Assembly (NCBI GenBank): GCA_014338405.1 | Contig: JTDE01002119.1 | Coordinates: forward strand, 11,151 to 75,150 | Length of the DNA: 64,000 nt | Origin: Paragonimus skrjabini miyazakii | Taxonomy: Eukaryota > Platyhelminthes > Trematoda > Plagiorchiida > Troglotrematidae | Reading direction: 5' to 3' | In this document: positions 13,301 through 23,613 of the stretch, one piece after another | Position numbering within the stretch: position 1 is the first letter of the stretch | Layout of the letters: each line of letters opens with the position of its first letter | The notes under the pieces: model-generated | What the model saw: only the letters and a program-made list of their open reading frames with translations | What the model was told of the DNA's origin: nothing | The model's database searches: none | Translations under genes and position numbers: made by a program

Positions 13301-16300
13301 GTTTTGTAAAGTGTATCAAATTTTTAACGTTACTCGAGATGATTGTTTAAGCTTTCGCTTGCGTATTGCAGAAGTGAGATGCACAAAAGCGTGTTTTCCA
13401 ATTGACTTGGTTTGCTCAACTTTTACACTTTAAATTTTCCTATTAAATGGCACAGTAACTCTCAGATATACGTGTTATGAGGTGAATACACACATTTATG
13501 TTACACCGAGAGCAAGGAACTACTTGAAACGTGTAACTGAGCTTGTCTTTCGCATAGGATTGTATGTTTTTTGTTGTTCCTTCGTGGATCTTCAAATCAC
13601 GCACGTGTATGTGTATGTATTCAACCAACTGTGAGCACCTTCTATCAATTTAAACTACTTTTTTGCCTTAAACTATCATTACCTCTCATCACCTGTTACT
13701 GGATCTGATCTGTGTAGTTCTTGGCAGATCGATGTCTGTACTCATATTTTTATGTGCATGCTACTTGGTGCTAGTCTGTCTACCAATTGTTATGTATCAC
13801 TGTGATCAACTCTTTGGAGTCAAACGGTTGCACTACAATGTCGGCATATGTAGGTATTCAGATATGCCTTATGGAAATGACAGCTAATATCCGCTAACTT
13901 CTGTCGAGGTGACTGAACCGGAATAAAACGACACAGTGTACGGTTAGTTGCCATTAGATTTTCTGTGCTATTCCATCCCGTTGTGGGTGGTTGGTTGTGC
14001 TGGTCATCGTCTGTGTTAGTGTATATGAAGTCCGAAACCAGTTCCGGTGTGGCTTTTGTTGGACTACTGTGATGCGGGTTGGTATACAGTAACGGATGTG
14101 AGGTGAGGACGAATACAGTCGTACCCAATAGGTCATACTCTGATTGATTTTGCAAGCGTGCCAATAAAATCCGCTTCTCGGTAAGAACGATTGTGCGTGC
14201 GACTTTTTATTTGAGCCATAACTAATAGGGGTATTATTATTATTGTTACTATTACTAAACGAGAAATCCATCTGATAATAAATTGAATTCGGTAATGTGA
14301 TTTGTGACAGCATTCGTCATGTAGATTACCAGATTTTGTAGTGAACTTTCTGCTTGAGAATACTGTGCCCCTTCTCAGGTGCTTACGTGTTATCGCCTTG
14401 CCACCTTACTGTGTTGCTCATAACTTTCGCCTTCTATATTCGCGTTAGAGATGTAGTCGTTTGACCAGATGGAGACGAAGATACATTAGGTATCTACGGG
14501 GAATTCTGTTTTATAACTTGGCTACCGTATCCATTCTCATTGGGGAAGGGTCTTTGCAATTGGTGTGTAACTTGTTCGTACTTAGTTGATATGGTTAGAC
14601 ACTGTTTATGCTGGTCAGATTGTGCATTGCTTGTGAGATCGCATTGCATGGTACATAATTCATGCACAACGTATCTACCGATCCAAAAAATTTCGATTTC
14701 CGGTCTATACTACGCTCGTGTGCACTGACTATTCAAAGTAAATACATTTTCACCATTCCTTACCGTTTTCTTCTATGTGAACAAGGGTCTGATGTAAGCT
14801 AACGCTACTGGTGACGCGTGTTTGACTCAAAGTGGGTTGCGTGTATGTGTCGACAGGATCACCGCACCACACTTGTCCCCATAAAACTGAGCCGCCACAT
14901 CATCGATACCGCAACCTTGGATGAAACAAGGTTTGCAAACCAACGCGAGCTTCGGGAAGCAAATACTGGATACATTTCATACTGGAAAGATTACCCGGCA
15001 GACGGTGCTCGAAAGCGCGCTGTATGTTCCATAGTCGTTGGCCTCATTAATTTGTTGATAAGCTAGCCGCATGATATTAACCCTCAAACCATGTGTATGC
15101 GCCCTCGACTCGTCTATGGTAAGTTTGCCATGTCACTGTTTGTCACATCGATGATACAAAGAACCAGTTCTGAGATCAGCTGTTCGTCACAATCTGCTTG
15201 ACACTGGTGAGTAACCGACTGTTTATTCTGAGTGACTTCAACACGCGAGTTGTGCGCAACTACGGTATTGACGTAGTCAGTGAGATCGGTGATCGTCTGC
15301 TCCGACTCTCTGGCACTCCCAGGTTGGCTATCACAAACAGCCGATTCCAGCTGAATGCGAGTGATATCACCACATAAACTCATCCACTGAGCGATCGTTT
15401 CTTGCACTTGATTACGTGATCGTACGACGACGTGAATTTCACGAAGGGCGTATCATGCGAATGATGCGCGGGGCTAAATGTAGCACGGACCATGGACTGG
15501 TCAGGACCAAATTGTTTATTCAAATTCACAAGCTTCTTTATCATACATTATCCGTGCGACGGCAGAAGCTGGATGTTAAACGGCTGCAAAACTCAGAGAC
15601 GAGAACAATAATTCAACGTGCAGTCTACGTTCACCCGAAAGATTCCCCCCACCTCATTGCAGTAGTCATCGAACCGATTGGTATTCAGTGTCAGAAACGG
15701 CCGGGCTAGTTCAACGACAATAATGCTGCTATCTCCAGCTTGACACTAGAGAACAGTGCAGCGTTTTCTACCTCCACAATGGATTCAGACAATGCAGAAA
15801 AAGAGCCACGTTCCAGATTGTTCGCCATCAACTCGCTGAAAGGCTTCGCGGAATCAAGAAGGAATAGTGAAGGAAACAAGGTGAGTTGATGCAGAGTCAC
15901 GCTCACTGACGACAACACAAGGAATTCTACGACTAGCTTAGGGTGGTTTTTGGCCCGTCCGTCCAATCTACTAAAGAACTGATTGACGGGAACTCAAACA
16001 GTTTGTGTACTCAACCGTAGGATACCATGGACGTTTGGTGCAAGCACTTTGGTAGCCTGGTAAACCGTCCTGCTACCACTGATTGGAAGATCATGAATTG
16101 TCTACCAAAAGATGCCAAAGTTTCACTTGCTGTTGCTCCAAATTCGGCAGAGGTACAGACGGCAATCGTACAACTGCAGAATGGAAACGCTACAAGTGAA
16201 GATGGATTATCAGGAGAAGTTCTAAATAATGGCGGCCAAGTTTTAGAACGTGTTCTGCTTCAGTTGGTTCACTTCATCTAGGAGCAGGAAGCAGTCCCTC

Positions 16301-19300
16301 AGGAGTTCAAGAATGCTTTAGTCGTATTTTTGTTCAAAGACAAGATTGGAAAACAGTGCACCGAGAGTCATCCGGGCATCGGTCTGCTGAGGTGCGCTGG
16401 AAAGGTGTTAACAAGAGTCCTGCCGAACCTATTCATTGGTAGCCTGTCGGTTTAGTGGGCTACTGCTCGAGTACATCGGTTTCCAAAACTGGACAGACTG
16501 CCGCTGCTGCTACTTGGATAGCAATCTGTCGACAGATCCGTCCGTGATTTGCGAGCTGGTGCGGCGAAGACTGGCGCTGTTTTCGCACATCTTGAAAGAC
16601 GTGTCTGGAAGGACCAAAGCCTGAAGAGAAAAATTGAGCTACTTGTTTACCGCGCTATGGTGTTGTTTACGCTGCTGCTGTTGGTGTCACACAATACCAC
16701 CGATCAAATGTAAACATCAGTCACATATTTGAATGTGGTTAGTTTCCTCTATGAGTGACTAGGTTTCACAGTCATAAAGTAACACGGCTCTCGCAATAGC
16801 CGTATACACATCATCTTCGGGTTTCAGAGCGGTGCCTCTCTGTCGCCATAGATATCCTAGGCTTTTGAATACTACCGTAGCCTTGAGATACAAGCTTCTG
16901 TTTCGACTTTTATACTAGTCTTGCTGCTGACAACTTCTGAAGTACACAAACCGCCCAACAACTCTCATAATTTCATTATCCAACATCACATCTACTTAAT
17001 CACGTCAGCCTTACAGATTCATGCACGTATGCTTCTTTTATAATGAGTATATGTCGGAGCCATCATATGATTCTAGCATCACGCTGAACAGGTTGCTTTC
17101 AAACATAAGGTTGTGCTAATTTTTAATTAGTGGGATAACCGTTAATGTGGTCCATCGATAATTTCTACTTCGTCTGATTGTGGGTATCGATATGTTCGAA
17201 CTAACTTGATAGTCTATGTCTAACGAACGTTCGATAATAAATGAGAGAACTTTATGAGAATGCTCATCGATTCCCTTGTTTGATTGATACATATTATTCG
17301 GTAAGGATTTTAGAACGTATTCATCAAATTCCGTTTGAAGTTATCTACATGTTATCATTAGAACTGTTATCCGATATGGGTCAATAGTGTGTCTACATCA
17401 ACATTGTTAATAATCTTATAATGCTTGTTTCTTTTCATTATCATTTTTATTCTGGAATATTCTACTTACTCACTCTGTTCTGATGTACGGTCGCCACCCA
17501 ATCAGACTTATGAGTGTTTGTGTATATATGTATGTGGTTTATCCCGCCTCATAGTAGGTCGAATAATCCCGATGGATATTTAAAACAGCTATTTTACTGC
17601 CTCGCTTTGCATGTTTATGCTTATGTTTCGTTTTTGCCAAGTACATAGTGTTCTTCCTTGATGTATGTTTTCCTTACTTTATAGATAGAGGCTCGATTTT
17701 TTTTTAAGTTAAACATCATTGCTGGTTGATTGCAGCTTTCGTGTTCACATAGACTTTTCAGCCACCTCATTTTGAGAGGAAACACTCCACCTAAGTGTCG
17801 CTTTTGGTAGAACTGATCAGTAGTGTATATATTTGCTGTGACCAGAATTTGAACCCGGATCCACGTGCTCATGAGTGGACTTCGCTAACCTCACCTTGGG
17901 TAGCACCGGAACAACACTTGCAAACGTCAGTTTGTGAGTACTGTTCGGCTGTTTCTGATCATCTCGACAGGCCACATATATACTACATCTTAATTCATAT
18001 CAGTAACCTCTGGACGTTAAGTTCCCAGTCTGATCGAAATTCCCAATTTCGTTTAGACTGTTGAGTAATGTTTTCGATCGTTAGCAAACTGTATTGAGTT
18101 CGGCTGATCTAAATTGTTTACATTATTGTGAAGCTGTAAGGATTTAACTGTATAAGGTAAATTTTCATATTTTAAGTCCTGAAACGTTTATCGTCATGCG
18201 ATATACTAGGTCTCATCTGGGCTGAATACTGTCGTATCAGGTTGCTTGGTCCCAAGTTGACTAGTTTTTCTTACCCTATTCCTCACATCTCGAGATCGTA
18301 ATAGTTGGTTTATGATGCCTTCATCGCTGAACATGCACCAATATTTCACAGTGATAGATATCTTCCCTTGCTAACGAGCATTAGTTATTGCAACAGACAA
18401 TGTGAAAGTTATTCCAAGCTAGAATCACTGTTTGTTGTCGATCTCGATGTGTTATCTGTTAGCCATGTTTGTGTAGTGCACTTCCCTTTCCTCTAGTTGT
18501 TAAGCTTAGCATACGACTGGAAATGCAATCTGCACATGAACACCGTTAGTACCTGTACCACAGAATTTCAAAGTGTTTCTGTGCTAAAAAGCAACAATCT
18601 CCGAGAGCAATTCAATTGCAACAACATGCACGCCCTGAGCTACAACACTTCTCACTTACTGTCAACATTTTTTCCCTCTGGTTAGGACTGTAGTAGCAGT
18701 CACTGCTGGCACTAGGTTACATTTGCAACACGAGTCACGTGTTTTCCTTGTCAACGATCCATTTACAATGTTTCGTGAGTTGCTTAATATGTTTACATTG
18801 TGTAATCCTCTTACCTTCTATCTAAGTCGGTACTTTATTTCGTCTTTCTCCGAATTCTGTTATCTAGACCCCAACTCACTTCAACTTTGCTGTCACATCT
18901 TTGGCCTGGCTACCTTCCGGTGATGCGTTGCTTTTAAAGTCGGATTCACAGTTCTGCTTGTGTTATTTGGACTCGGAGGACGAAGCCAACAACCCATCAC
19001 GCCCTCTGTGGAAGCCACCACATCAGACTACCTATCGAAGTGAATTATTGGTTAACGTGGATTCTCCTTTACCAACCGGAACATTTGGTCTCGGTGATGT
19101 TTCACATTGCGAGTCTGTGCTCGAAGATTCCATCAGTGATTGCCCCAATTGGTTGAGGCAGCATGCTGCCAATCAGCAGGACGGCCGCTGTGTACGACAG
19201 ACTGGGGATTCTGTTGGACGACGTCCGCGCCCCAAGGCACATGACGGTGACCGTGCTAAAAGCATCAGTCAACCATGCCGTCGGCCGCCGAGCCGTGATC

Positions 19301-19428
19301 GGCCGGTTGTATCCTCGACCACTAGTCGGCAGGCTTGGAATGCACCGTTGCGAATCGCTTCCGGTTTACCTAAGCCGCAAGACGCCAAACTAGCCATGTC
19401 CGTCGGACGGACGAAACAAACGTTGTAG
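1102..19428 (+). CDS. WRAP73: WRAP73/WDR8-like WD40-repeat protein, whole gene (6 coding exons)
   Basis: Spliced coding region: 1102-1323, 1366-1542, 2878-3215, 8874-9213, 12066-12311, 18868-19428; about 627 codons. It follows the known WRAP73 family from the N-terminal MNFSE to the FCLCYLDS motif near the family's usual end. Diagnostic blocks include KRGLVQV, DEGSAG, TTEFHLRITVWSL, WSPDGRY, ILNHLTW, ATRNDN and VWVW. All five introns are GT/AG and all junction phases agree. Family members are WD40 propellers linked to centrosome/spindle-pole function (with SSX2IP/Msd1); this is family knowledge, not shown here. Human WRAP73 is about 460 residues; the extra length is mostly a basic C-terminal tail encoded by exon 6. 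Introns 3 and 5 carry dead retroelements. The gene converges with the GATA gene downstream. Confidence 0.92.
1324..1365 (+). other. Very short intron 1 of WRAP73 (42 bp)
   Basis: Begins GTATAG and ends AACAG, phase 0. Removing it joins KRGLVQ to VLSIENPDW, matching the family where VQVW is followed by a PEW block. Very short 5' introns are well known in trematode genes. Confidence 0.88.
1366..1542 (+). CDS. WRAP73: WRAP73 coding exon 2
   Basis: 59 codons, phase 0 at both ends, ending AAA|GTATGT. Contains CKVDEGSAG and TTEFHLRITVWSL, among the most conserved family stretches, then SVSYLKYVK. Confidence 0.92.
1543..2877 (+). other. WRAP73 intron 2
   Basis: GTATGT...AAAAG, 1335 bp. I see no coding similarity and no recognisable repeat in it; the open frames here are short and resemble nothing known. 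Confidence 0.75.
2878..3215 (+). CDS. WRAP73: WRAP73 coding exon 3
   Basis: 338 nt, starting in phase 0 after AAAAG with residues ACTNNLAFSPGGRY, which align to the family's AC..GITF..DGRY. It continues through LLERRD, LLWSPDGRYIVVWD and VKSVCWSPTGQLLAIG. Ends GGG AG|GTATGT, leaving two bases that pair with the first base of exon 4 to make Ser. Confidence 0.92.
3640..3770 (+). repeat. Possible 3'-UTR fragment of the R2-like element at 52.9-53.9 kb
   Basis: The stretch with GTTTATTTTTG, a CACC..CGTTTG block, TGTGTATAGTTTACCCTTCAAAATA resembles 53770-53890, which follows the R2-like endonuclease remnant. Similarity is by eye and diverged. It lies in WRAP73 intron 3. Confidence 0.4.
4500..6980 (+). 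pseudogene. Decayed Ty3/Gypsy LTR-retrotransposon gag-pol remnant (in WRAP73 intron 3)
   Basis: Several short frames on the + strand in gag-pol order. Near 4690-4870 is a gag-like stretch (QFKCLFIVC, DADIPTRILNR, LLNLMHD). Near 5507-5700 is the linker before reverse transcriptase (VFQDGLGCC, ELDRLQESG). RT palm is at about 5935-6290 (LDLADAYLQVEVAED, QQIMDTMF, YIGFII). An RNase H-like trace is near 6655-6760 (KEAVAIVI, KFHKMLF). Stops and frameshifts break it throughout. The RT active-site box at 6121 reads Y-P-T-D where Y-x-D-D is expected, so one catalytic aspartate is gone. No LTRs were found at its ends; it is nested in the same direction as its host gene. Confidence 0.72.
6981..8873 (+). 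other. Distal part of WRAP73 intron 3
   Basis: No gene is recognised. Open frames here have no family similarity. The real exon 4 begins at 8874 at the end of this stretch; the frame open from 8635 to 8873 is intronic read-through. Confidence 0.6.
8874..9213 (+). CDS. WRAP73: WRAP73 coding exon 4
   Basis: 340 nt. Starts after TTTCCAG; its first base completes the Ser codon from exon 3, giving S-YDQKCRILNHLTW against the family's SYDGKVRILNHVTW. Then comes a variable linker (LGLSPTGR, YRPHRIDAYEERRLAD, SIRVDPKVPFPK), poorly conserved as in other species. Ends AAG|GTGCGT in phase 0. Confidence 0.9.
9214..12065 (+). other. WRAP73 intron 4
   Basis: GTGCGT...TTCCAG, 2852 bp, AT-rich. The only repeat-like trace is at 11351-11420. 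Confidence 0.7.
11351..11420 (+). repeat. Possible small LINE RT C-terminal remnant
   Basis: A short frame reads WLRWFGHSMHRDSTKILF then stops. This resembles the R-W-x-G-H-hxxR motif near the end of many non-LTR reverse transcriptases. It is one short motif, so weak evidence. Confidence 0.3.
12066..12311 (+). CDS. WRAP73: WRAP73 coding exon 5
   Basis: 82 codons, phase 0 both ends, between TTCCAG and CAG|GTATGT. Encodes IGVGLMSFSTDGRFLATRND, then VVWVWSIDHRL, FVWDP and LALCTGSDCVFMWTPQG, the late WD repeats. The family's NPKIGIGMLAFSPD aligns across the exon 4/5 junction. Confidence 0.93.
12312..14800 (+). other. Proximal part of WRAP73 intron 5
   Basis: No coding similarity seen. A short irregular ATT-rich run (TATTATTATTATTG) occurs near 14230. 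Open frames on both strands are short and unlike any family I know. Confidence 0.6.
14818..16690 (+). pseudogene. Broken non-LTR retrotransposon (LINE), copy 1, in WRAP73 intron 5
   Basis: Order and motifs fit a LINE with an AP-type endonuclease and reverse transcriptase. Near 14905-15010 is the endonuclease N-terminal block (DTATLDETRF, GYISYWKDYP). Near 15408-15520 is its C-terminal block (LDYVIVRRREF, CSTDHGLVRTKLF). Near 16040-16280 is the start of the RT region (EVQTAIVQLQNGNATSEDGLSGE). At 16540-16690 is a late block (VWKDQSLKR, TLLL). The middle RT is missing and 16446-16485 is inverted relative to copy 2. Many stops and frameshifts; not functional. Copy 2 at 36.4-39.7 kb is the same family. 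Confidence 0.75.
16700..17700 (+). other. Intronic stretch between LINE copy 1 and an old SINE
   Basis: AT-rich intron sequence with no recognised gene or repeat. Confidence 0.55.
17705..17965 (-). repeat. Old diverged tRNA-derived SINE (family A), reverse orientation
   Basis: Read on the - strand it follows the order of the 23.4- and 42.5-kb copies. In + orientation it shows TTAAACATCATT, TGATTGCAGCT, CATAGACTTTTCAGCC, TGATCAGTAGTG, then a degenerate B box (AATTTGAACCC) and GTTTGTGAGTACTG. It is the most diverged recognisable copy. Confidence 0.55.
18868..19428 (+). CDS. WRAP73: WRAP73 coding exon 6 with basic C-terminal tail
   Basis: 186 codons plus TAG at 19426-19428, phase 0 after TATCTAG. 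Begins THFNFAVTSLAWLPSGDALL and DSQFCLCYLDS, matching the family's DFAVLSLCW..SGDSMALL and FCLCFLET. The following roughly 150 residues, rich in R, P, S and D, have no counterpart in the shorter vertebrate protein. This tail is less certain than the rest, since an unseen splice inside it cannot be excluded. Confidence 0.85.
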   Translation, partial: TPTHFNFAVTSLAWLPSGDALLLKSDSQFCLCYLDSEDEANNPSRPLWKPPHQTTYRSELLVNVDSPLPTGTFGLGDVSHCESVLEDSISDCPNWLRQHAANQQDGRCVRQTGDSVGRRPRPKAHDGDRAKSISQPCRRPPSRDRPVVSSTTSRQAWNAPLRIASGLPKPQDAKLAMSVGRTKQTL

Positions 19429-20410
19429 TATTTCCAAAAGACATTCATTCCTTTTTTTACCGTCCATTTTGCATTTGTCTTGCTGGCTGTGCTGAAGACT
19501 TCATCGCTTATTAAGTAGACTGTTTTTAGATTGAATATTTTGAAAAAAATGTTCCACTTCAGAGCTGCTCAGTTCTTCAGATTTCAATGTTGCATATTAC
19601 GCTTACATCTAGCCTACATAACTACGTTTATTCACCCGATCAGTTTTGTTTTGCCCACACGAGACTTCTCGGTTTGTTTTGTACAACAGTCCCTCCGTTC
19701 TCCAAAGAAAAAAATAGTGCTATTACTTTGCCACTGTATGTCTATCCAAGCGACCGATTGGAACGTTTATCTAAGGACCTCGTTCTACGGATCTCTTTCC
19801 CTTCGATTAGGTTTTTCTGGAACAGCGTTCGCGTGTTAGATTTTGATGGTCTCCTTTGTGTGATCGCATATTGTTGGCTGGATTCCATTAGGGGCAGGAA
19901 GCGGGCTTTTGAATCACACCAAAGTTGTGTATGAATTGTGAGCTCGTTACAGTTGGCTAATTTTATGAAAACAGAATATACACATTGTGTTACTTTATCT
20001 ACGCGTTTCTCTGATGAAAAGTGTCAAACTATAGAATGAGGCTCAGAAAATAGCTGACACTATGAAGCTTCCTTTAGGTCAACTGATCGTGATTAAACTC
20101 AGTGTGTGCTCAGTTCAGCCGACAGTTTCATGTTCCTCAATATTTTCGGTTGGCTTTTCGATTTGATGAAAATGATTAGTTTGTTAACATTTTAACACAC
20201 GCTATCTTGTGCACGGACACGCCTGTATATCGCTTATCAATGGCGAGATTATTGTAATCAGTGTAATGCGGACTGGCAAGTCAACAATAACAATGCATGC
20301 AGGCTTGATAAATAGGGTTAGATCTGAAACCGGGTCATCGGTTGATATAACATGAGGCAACTAGAGAAGATTACATTAAGTCGTCGAATGATTCAGGGAA
20401 ACGTCTAGTC
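19429..20410 (+). other. WRAP73 3' flank
   Basis: Probably 3' UTR and intergenic sequence. No canonical AATAAA close to the stop; an ATTAAA lies near 20090, and AATAAAG occurs at the edge of the solo LTR (about 20433). No gene seen. Confidence 0.5.
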
Positions 20411-20414
20411 ATAA

Positions 20415-20918
20415 TTTAACGAAAAGGCATCCAATAAAGTACAATCTTTATTGTCCAACACGCTAGTTCACATGCTACGCGTTTATGAGTCAGAATTCTA
20501 GTCCACAACACCCCGAGGTTTCCGCTCTCGCGTCGTGTGCACTTCTGCCCGGTTTAGGTGTGTGATCGGCGCTTTCTATCCGGGGGTTTCCGCCTGTTAA
20601 TCTTCGTCCGTTGGTCCGATTCCGTTGAGCGATGGCTCGTGTTGTTCTCCATCTATCCACAATGGGCTTTGATCGTATTTCACGGTGGTGTCGAGATATT
20701 ACCCCGAGTGTTGGAATAATCGAGCCTCCGATTTGGTCGTCCATCCTGTTTTGCGTGCCATGTCTCGCCCGTTGGTCCAGTCCGATCGATCGATCGTCCG
20801 ATTGCCCTTGTTGTCCGCCATCCCATCGTTGAGGGTTTGTGGACGTGCCTCCTCTCCGCGTTGAGGCATTCTGCCGAGTGTTTGAATGCTTGCCCGTCCG
20901 GCCTGACAATCCACCACA
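20415..20918 (-). mobile_element. Solo LTR, copy 1 (504 bp, 4-bp target-site duplication ATAA)
   Basis: GC-rich block nearly matched, end to end, by 57747-58275. On the - strand it starts TGTGGTGG and has AATAAAG (complement of 20447-20452) about 30 bp before its far end. It is flanked by ATAA at 20411-20414 and 20919-20922. The last two bases have decayed from CA to AA compared with copy 2. No internal retroelement coding region adjoins it. Open frames inside it are not genes. Confidence 0.82.
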
Positions 20919-20922
20919 ATAA

Positions 20923-23140
20923 TATCGTAGTGAATCGGTCATGGAAACTGATTTGAGAATAGCCATGGTGTTTCTGAACTATTTAAAACGTATCACTTGA
21001 CAATGATCGGATAACCTCTTAAGTGAACTTCAGAATGTGTCGACAGACTTTTGTCAGTGGGGCACATCACCTCAAAATTCCTGCTTTGTTACACATAAGA
21101 GTGCCACGTTTGTGTACTGAAGTTAACCTGTCCTCCAAGAACTTGCTTGGACCGAATTAATCCGAAGGATGAACTCATTTTCTACCCCTGGTCAGTTCTC
21201 ATTGTGACGATTTCCATTGCATCGCCTATCTCTAGAGTGGTTTAACTTCGACGCCGCACCTGATGCACTCGCATATATTGTCGAATCATTGCCAATTACG
21301 TGGTAACAAGCAAATAAGTTTGATCTGAGCTGTATCGACAATAGTGATAATTGTGACTGATAAGTGTTACAATATAATGAATACAAACATTTCTAGCCGG
21401 GCATTAATATTATGTCTTTCTTCACCACACTTTTTTGTTCGCGTTGAGTTCATGTGCCTGGCATCCACTCCAGGCTGATTTTGTGCACATGCGTATTTAA
21501 TCACGTCTGTAACTCGAAAGCTGTTTGTCACCAAATTGCATTTAGTCGTTGCACTATTTACTGAGTTGATAATAGGTCTGTCTTTCCTGAAAGTGATCTG
21601 AGCCAAAAATTTGGCGACAGGGTGAGTCCGTGATGGTCGTGATATTGGGACAACTTCAGCTGGTACGGCGACGCCTTACAAAAGGTCGTTGAAACCTTGA
21701 CGCAAAGCCTAAAGGTACAAAATGCGGCAATCGATTTAATTCAACCTAGACATTCTTTCTTGATTATCAATCCCGTCGACCAGTTTCTGAGTGATCCTGC
21801 ATCGAGCCTTTAATTCGGGGCTCGAGTCAAAATGACGAATGGGCACTTAACATCCACGTTGATATTCACTAACTAACATACCACCTGACAATTAAAATAT
21901 CCTGTTTGGCTACCAATAAGTTGATTGATTGATTTACTAATTTAGAAGAGATCCAATTATAAAAATCCAGGTTTCGGCTTGCTGATAGATAGGTCAATAT
22001 CCACCTACGGGTTTCCTGTGTTTATCGTGTGCGCTGTCGGTGCATCTTATATATCCGTCGACATATTTGTGAAGGTTGAGTGTGTCCTGACTGTCCATTC
22101 CTGTGCACTCTAAAAAAGAACTGATCTCAATACAACGTGACTTCCAGTTGAGACGTAGATTCAAAAACCATGCGAGGATTTTTAGTTGAACGGGAAATCT
22201 GTAGTCGCCATCCAGATGCGTAGAAAAAGGTCAAACTTCATTTTGCTGTCTTTCCGATATCATGTTTAGTAATACAAGCTTTAGTTCGGTCGTCTAGCTT
22301 CAATAGATACATTAAACCTAACTTTTAGCATGGAGATCCTACTTTCATCCTTCTGATTGCAACAATTTAGTAAGCACATTGACCATTAAACACTTACGCA
22401 GCTTTATAACGGATTATATCAAATAATGTTTGGTTGCCACTGTTAGTCTAGAGTTTGAGGACTGATGACCTTGTGACTAGGAAACTAAGTGGCTGACGAT
22501 GATCTGAAAACCACATCTCTGGTCCGTACTTGACTTGACTGAAAATTGCATTCACTCCACTTGAGCCTGCAAATCCCTGAGCACTACTCAAACGTGTATA
22601 TTGGAATTAGCAACCCACTGTTCGTCTTGCTCTAACAACATTTCTGTCTAGACATTTTATGGTTGATCTAGTGTTGACTAACCGAAAACTAGCTTTCTGG
22701 CTGCATTATGTTTTCCAATCATTACAGTTTTATGCTGTTATTGTTTAGCTCCGGTGACTCGGAAGCATTGGTAGCGTTTGATGAAGGACTACGCTGCTAG
22801 TAATCAGGTTTACTGTTATCTTCGAAACGAACAGATTGTGTCGTATTTCGCGAGTTTCGTTGGCCCGAATACATGTTACACATATCAATCCATCGTTTTT
22901 CATATGGTACCCTGTTTGCGTGTACTTAGTCATGCCGGAAGTGTCAAGTTGGGAATCAGCGTACCACTTAAATTTATGAATGACTGTTTTCCCCTCAAAA
23001 CCTGCTTCAATAGATCGTTCCTGGCTGATATCGTAAACATACCGAGCGTCCCAAGTTCGTAGCTCTCTCATAAGTGACGAAGTACTCTGTTCAATGTCAT
23101 CCGTGTTGTGATCCACAAGACCGTTTTTTGAATCGACCCT
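20923..23140. other. Intergenic stretch
   Basis: No gene recognised. At about 21940-21985 (TTAGAAGAGATCCAATTA) is the terminal part of tRNA-derived family B, seen more complete at 26.0 and 44.3 kb. Confidence 0.55.
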
Positions 23141-23147
23141 CATCTGT

Positions 23148-23275
23148 TTCAAGTTGAACATCACCCACAATTGATTGAAGCTGTCACATTCCCATAGACT
23201 TTCCAGTCGGCCCCTATCGAAAAGAATCACTAGACTCGAGTTTCGCTCTCATTAGAGCTCGTCAGTAGTGCATAT
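23148..23275 (-). repeat. SINE family A, tail portion, reverse orientation
   Basis: Reverse complement of the 3' part of the SINE at 23336-23610: GTTGAACATCACCCACAATTG, then CCATAGACTTTCCAGTCGGCC, ACTAGACTCGAGTTTCGCTC and GAGCTCGTCAGTAGTGCAT. The tRNA-like head is missing. It forms the left arm of an inverted pair. Confidence 0.85.
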
Positions 23276-23309
23276 CACCGCCACTGTCGGACAATCAGAG
23301 CATTACTTA

Positions 23310-23613
23310 CTAGCAAAAGTGGTTGAGTGTTCACATATGATAATTCGGTCGTGCCTAATGTGAGGTCAGTGGCGCAGTGGTAAACACGGTTGCCTCATCA
23401 ACAGCGTGTCCGTGGTTCAAGTCCCGGCAGTGGCGATGATATGCACTACTGACGAGCTCTAATGAGAGCGAAACTCGAGTCTAGTGCTTCTTTTCGAAAG
23501 GGGCCGACTGGATAGTCTATGGGAATGTGACGGCTGCGATCAATTGTGGGTGATGTTCAACTTGAAATTAACCAAATCCTCAACTACACATCAGTAGTCT
23601 CATTTGTTCCACT
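23310..23613 (+). repeat. tRNA-derived SINE (family A), near-complete copy
   Basis: Pol III internal promoter boxes are clear: A box TGGCGCAGTGG at 23370-23380 and B box GGTTCAAGTCC at 23414-23424. A tRNA-unrelated body follows (GCACTACTGACGAGCTCTAA, CTTCTTTTCGAAAGGGGCCG, GTGGGTGATGTTCAACTTG). Further copies lie at 42.5, 45.1, 51.5, 51.8, 54.0, 60.3 (-), 60.65, 48.0 (-) and 17.8 kb (-). I cannot name the family. Confidence 0.88.

Noticed and set aside
13954..14313. Open frames of 114 and 119 codons on - strand
   Set aside because: Low-complexity, overlapping in different frames, no similarity and no splice context.
20490..20966. 158-codon open frame on - strand
   Set aside because: It falls within the solo LTR; frames there are GC-driven and not kept in the second copy.
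23365..23430. tRNA gene
   Set aside because: A and B boxes are present but there is no proper cloverleaf, and the unit recurs with a non-tRNA body: SINE.
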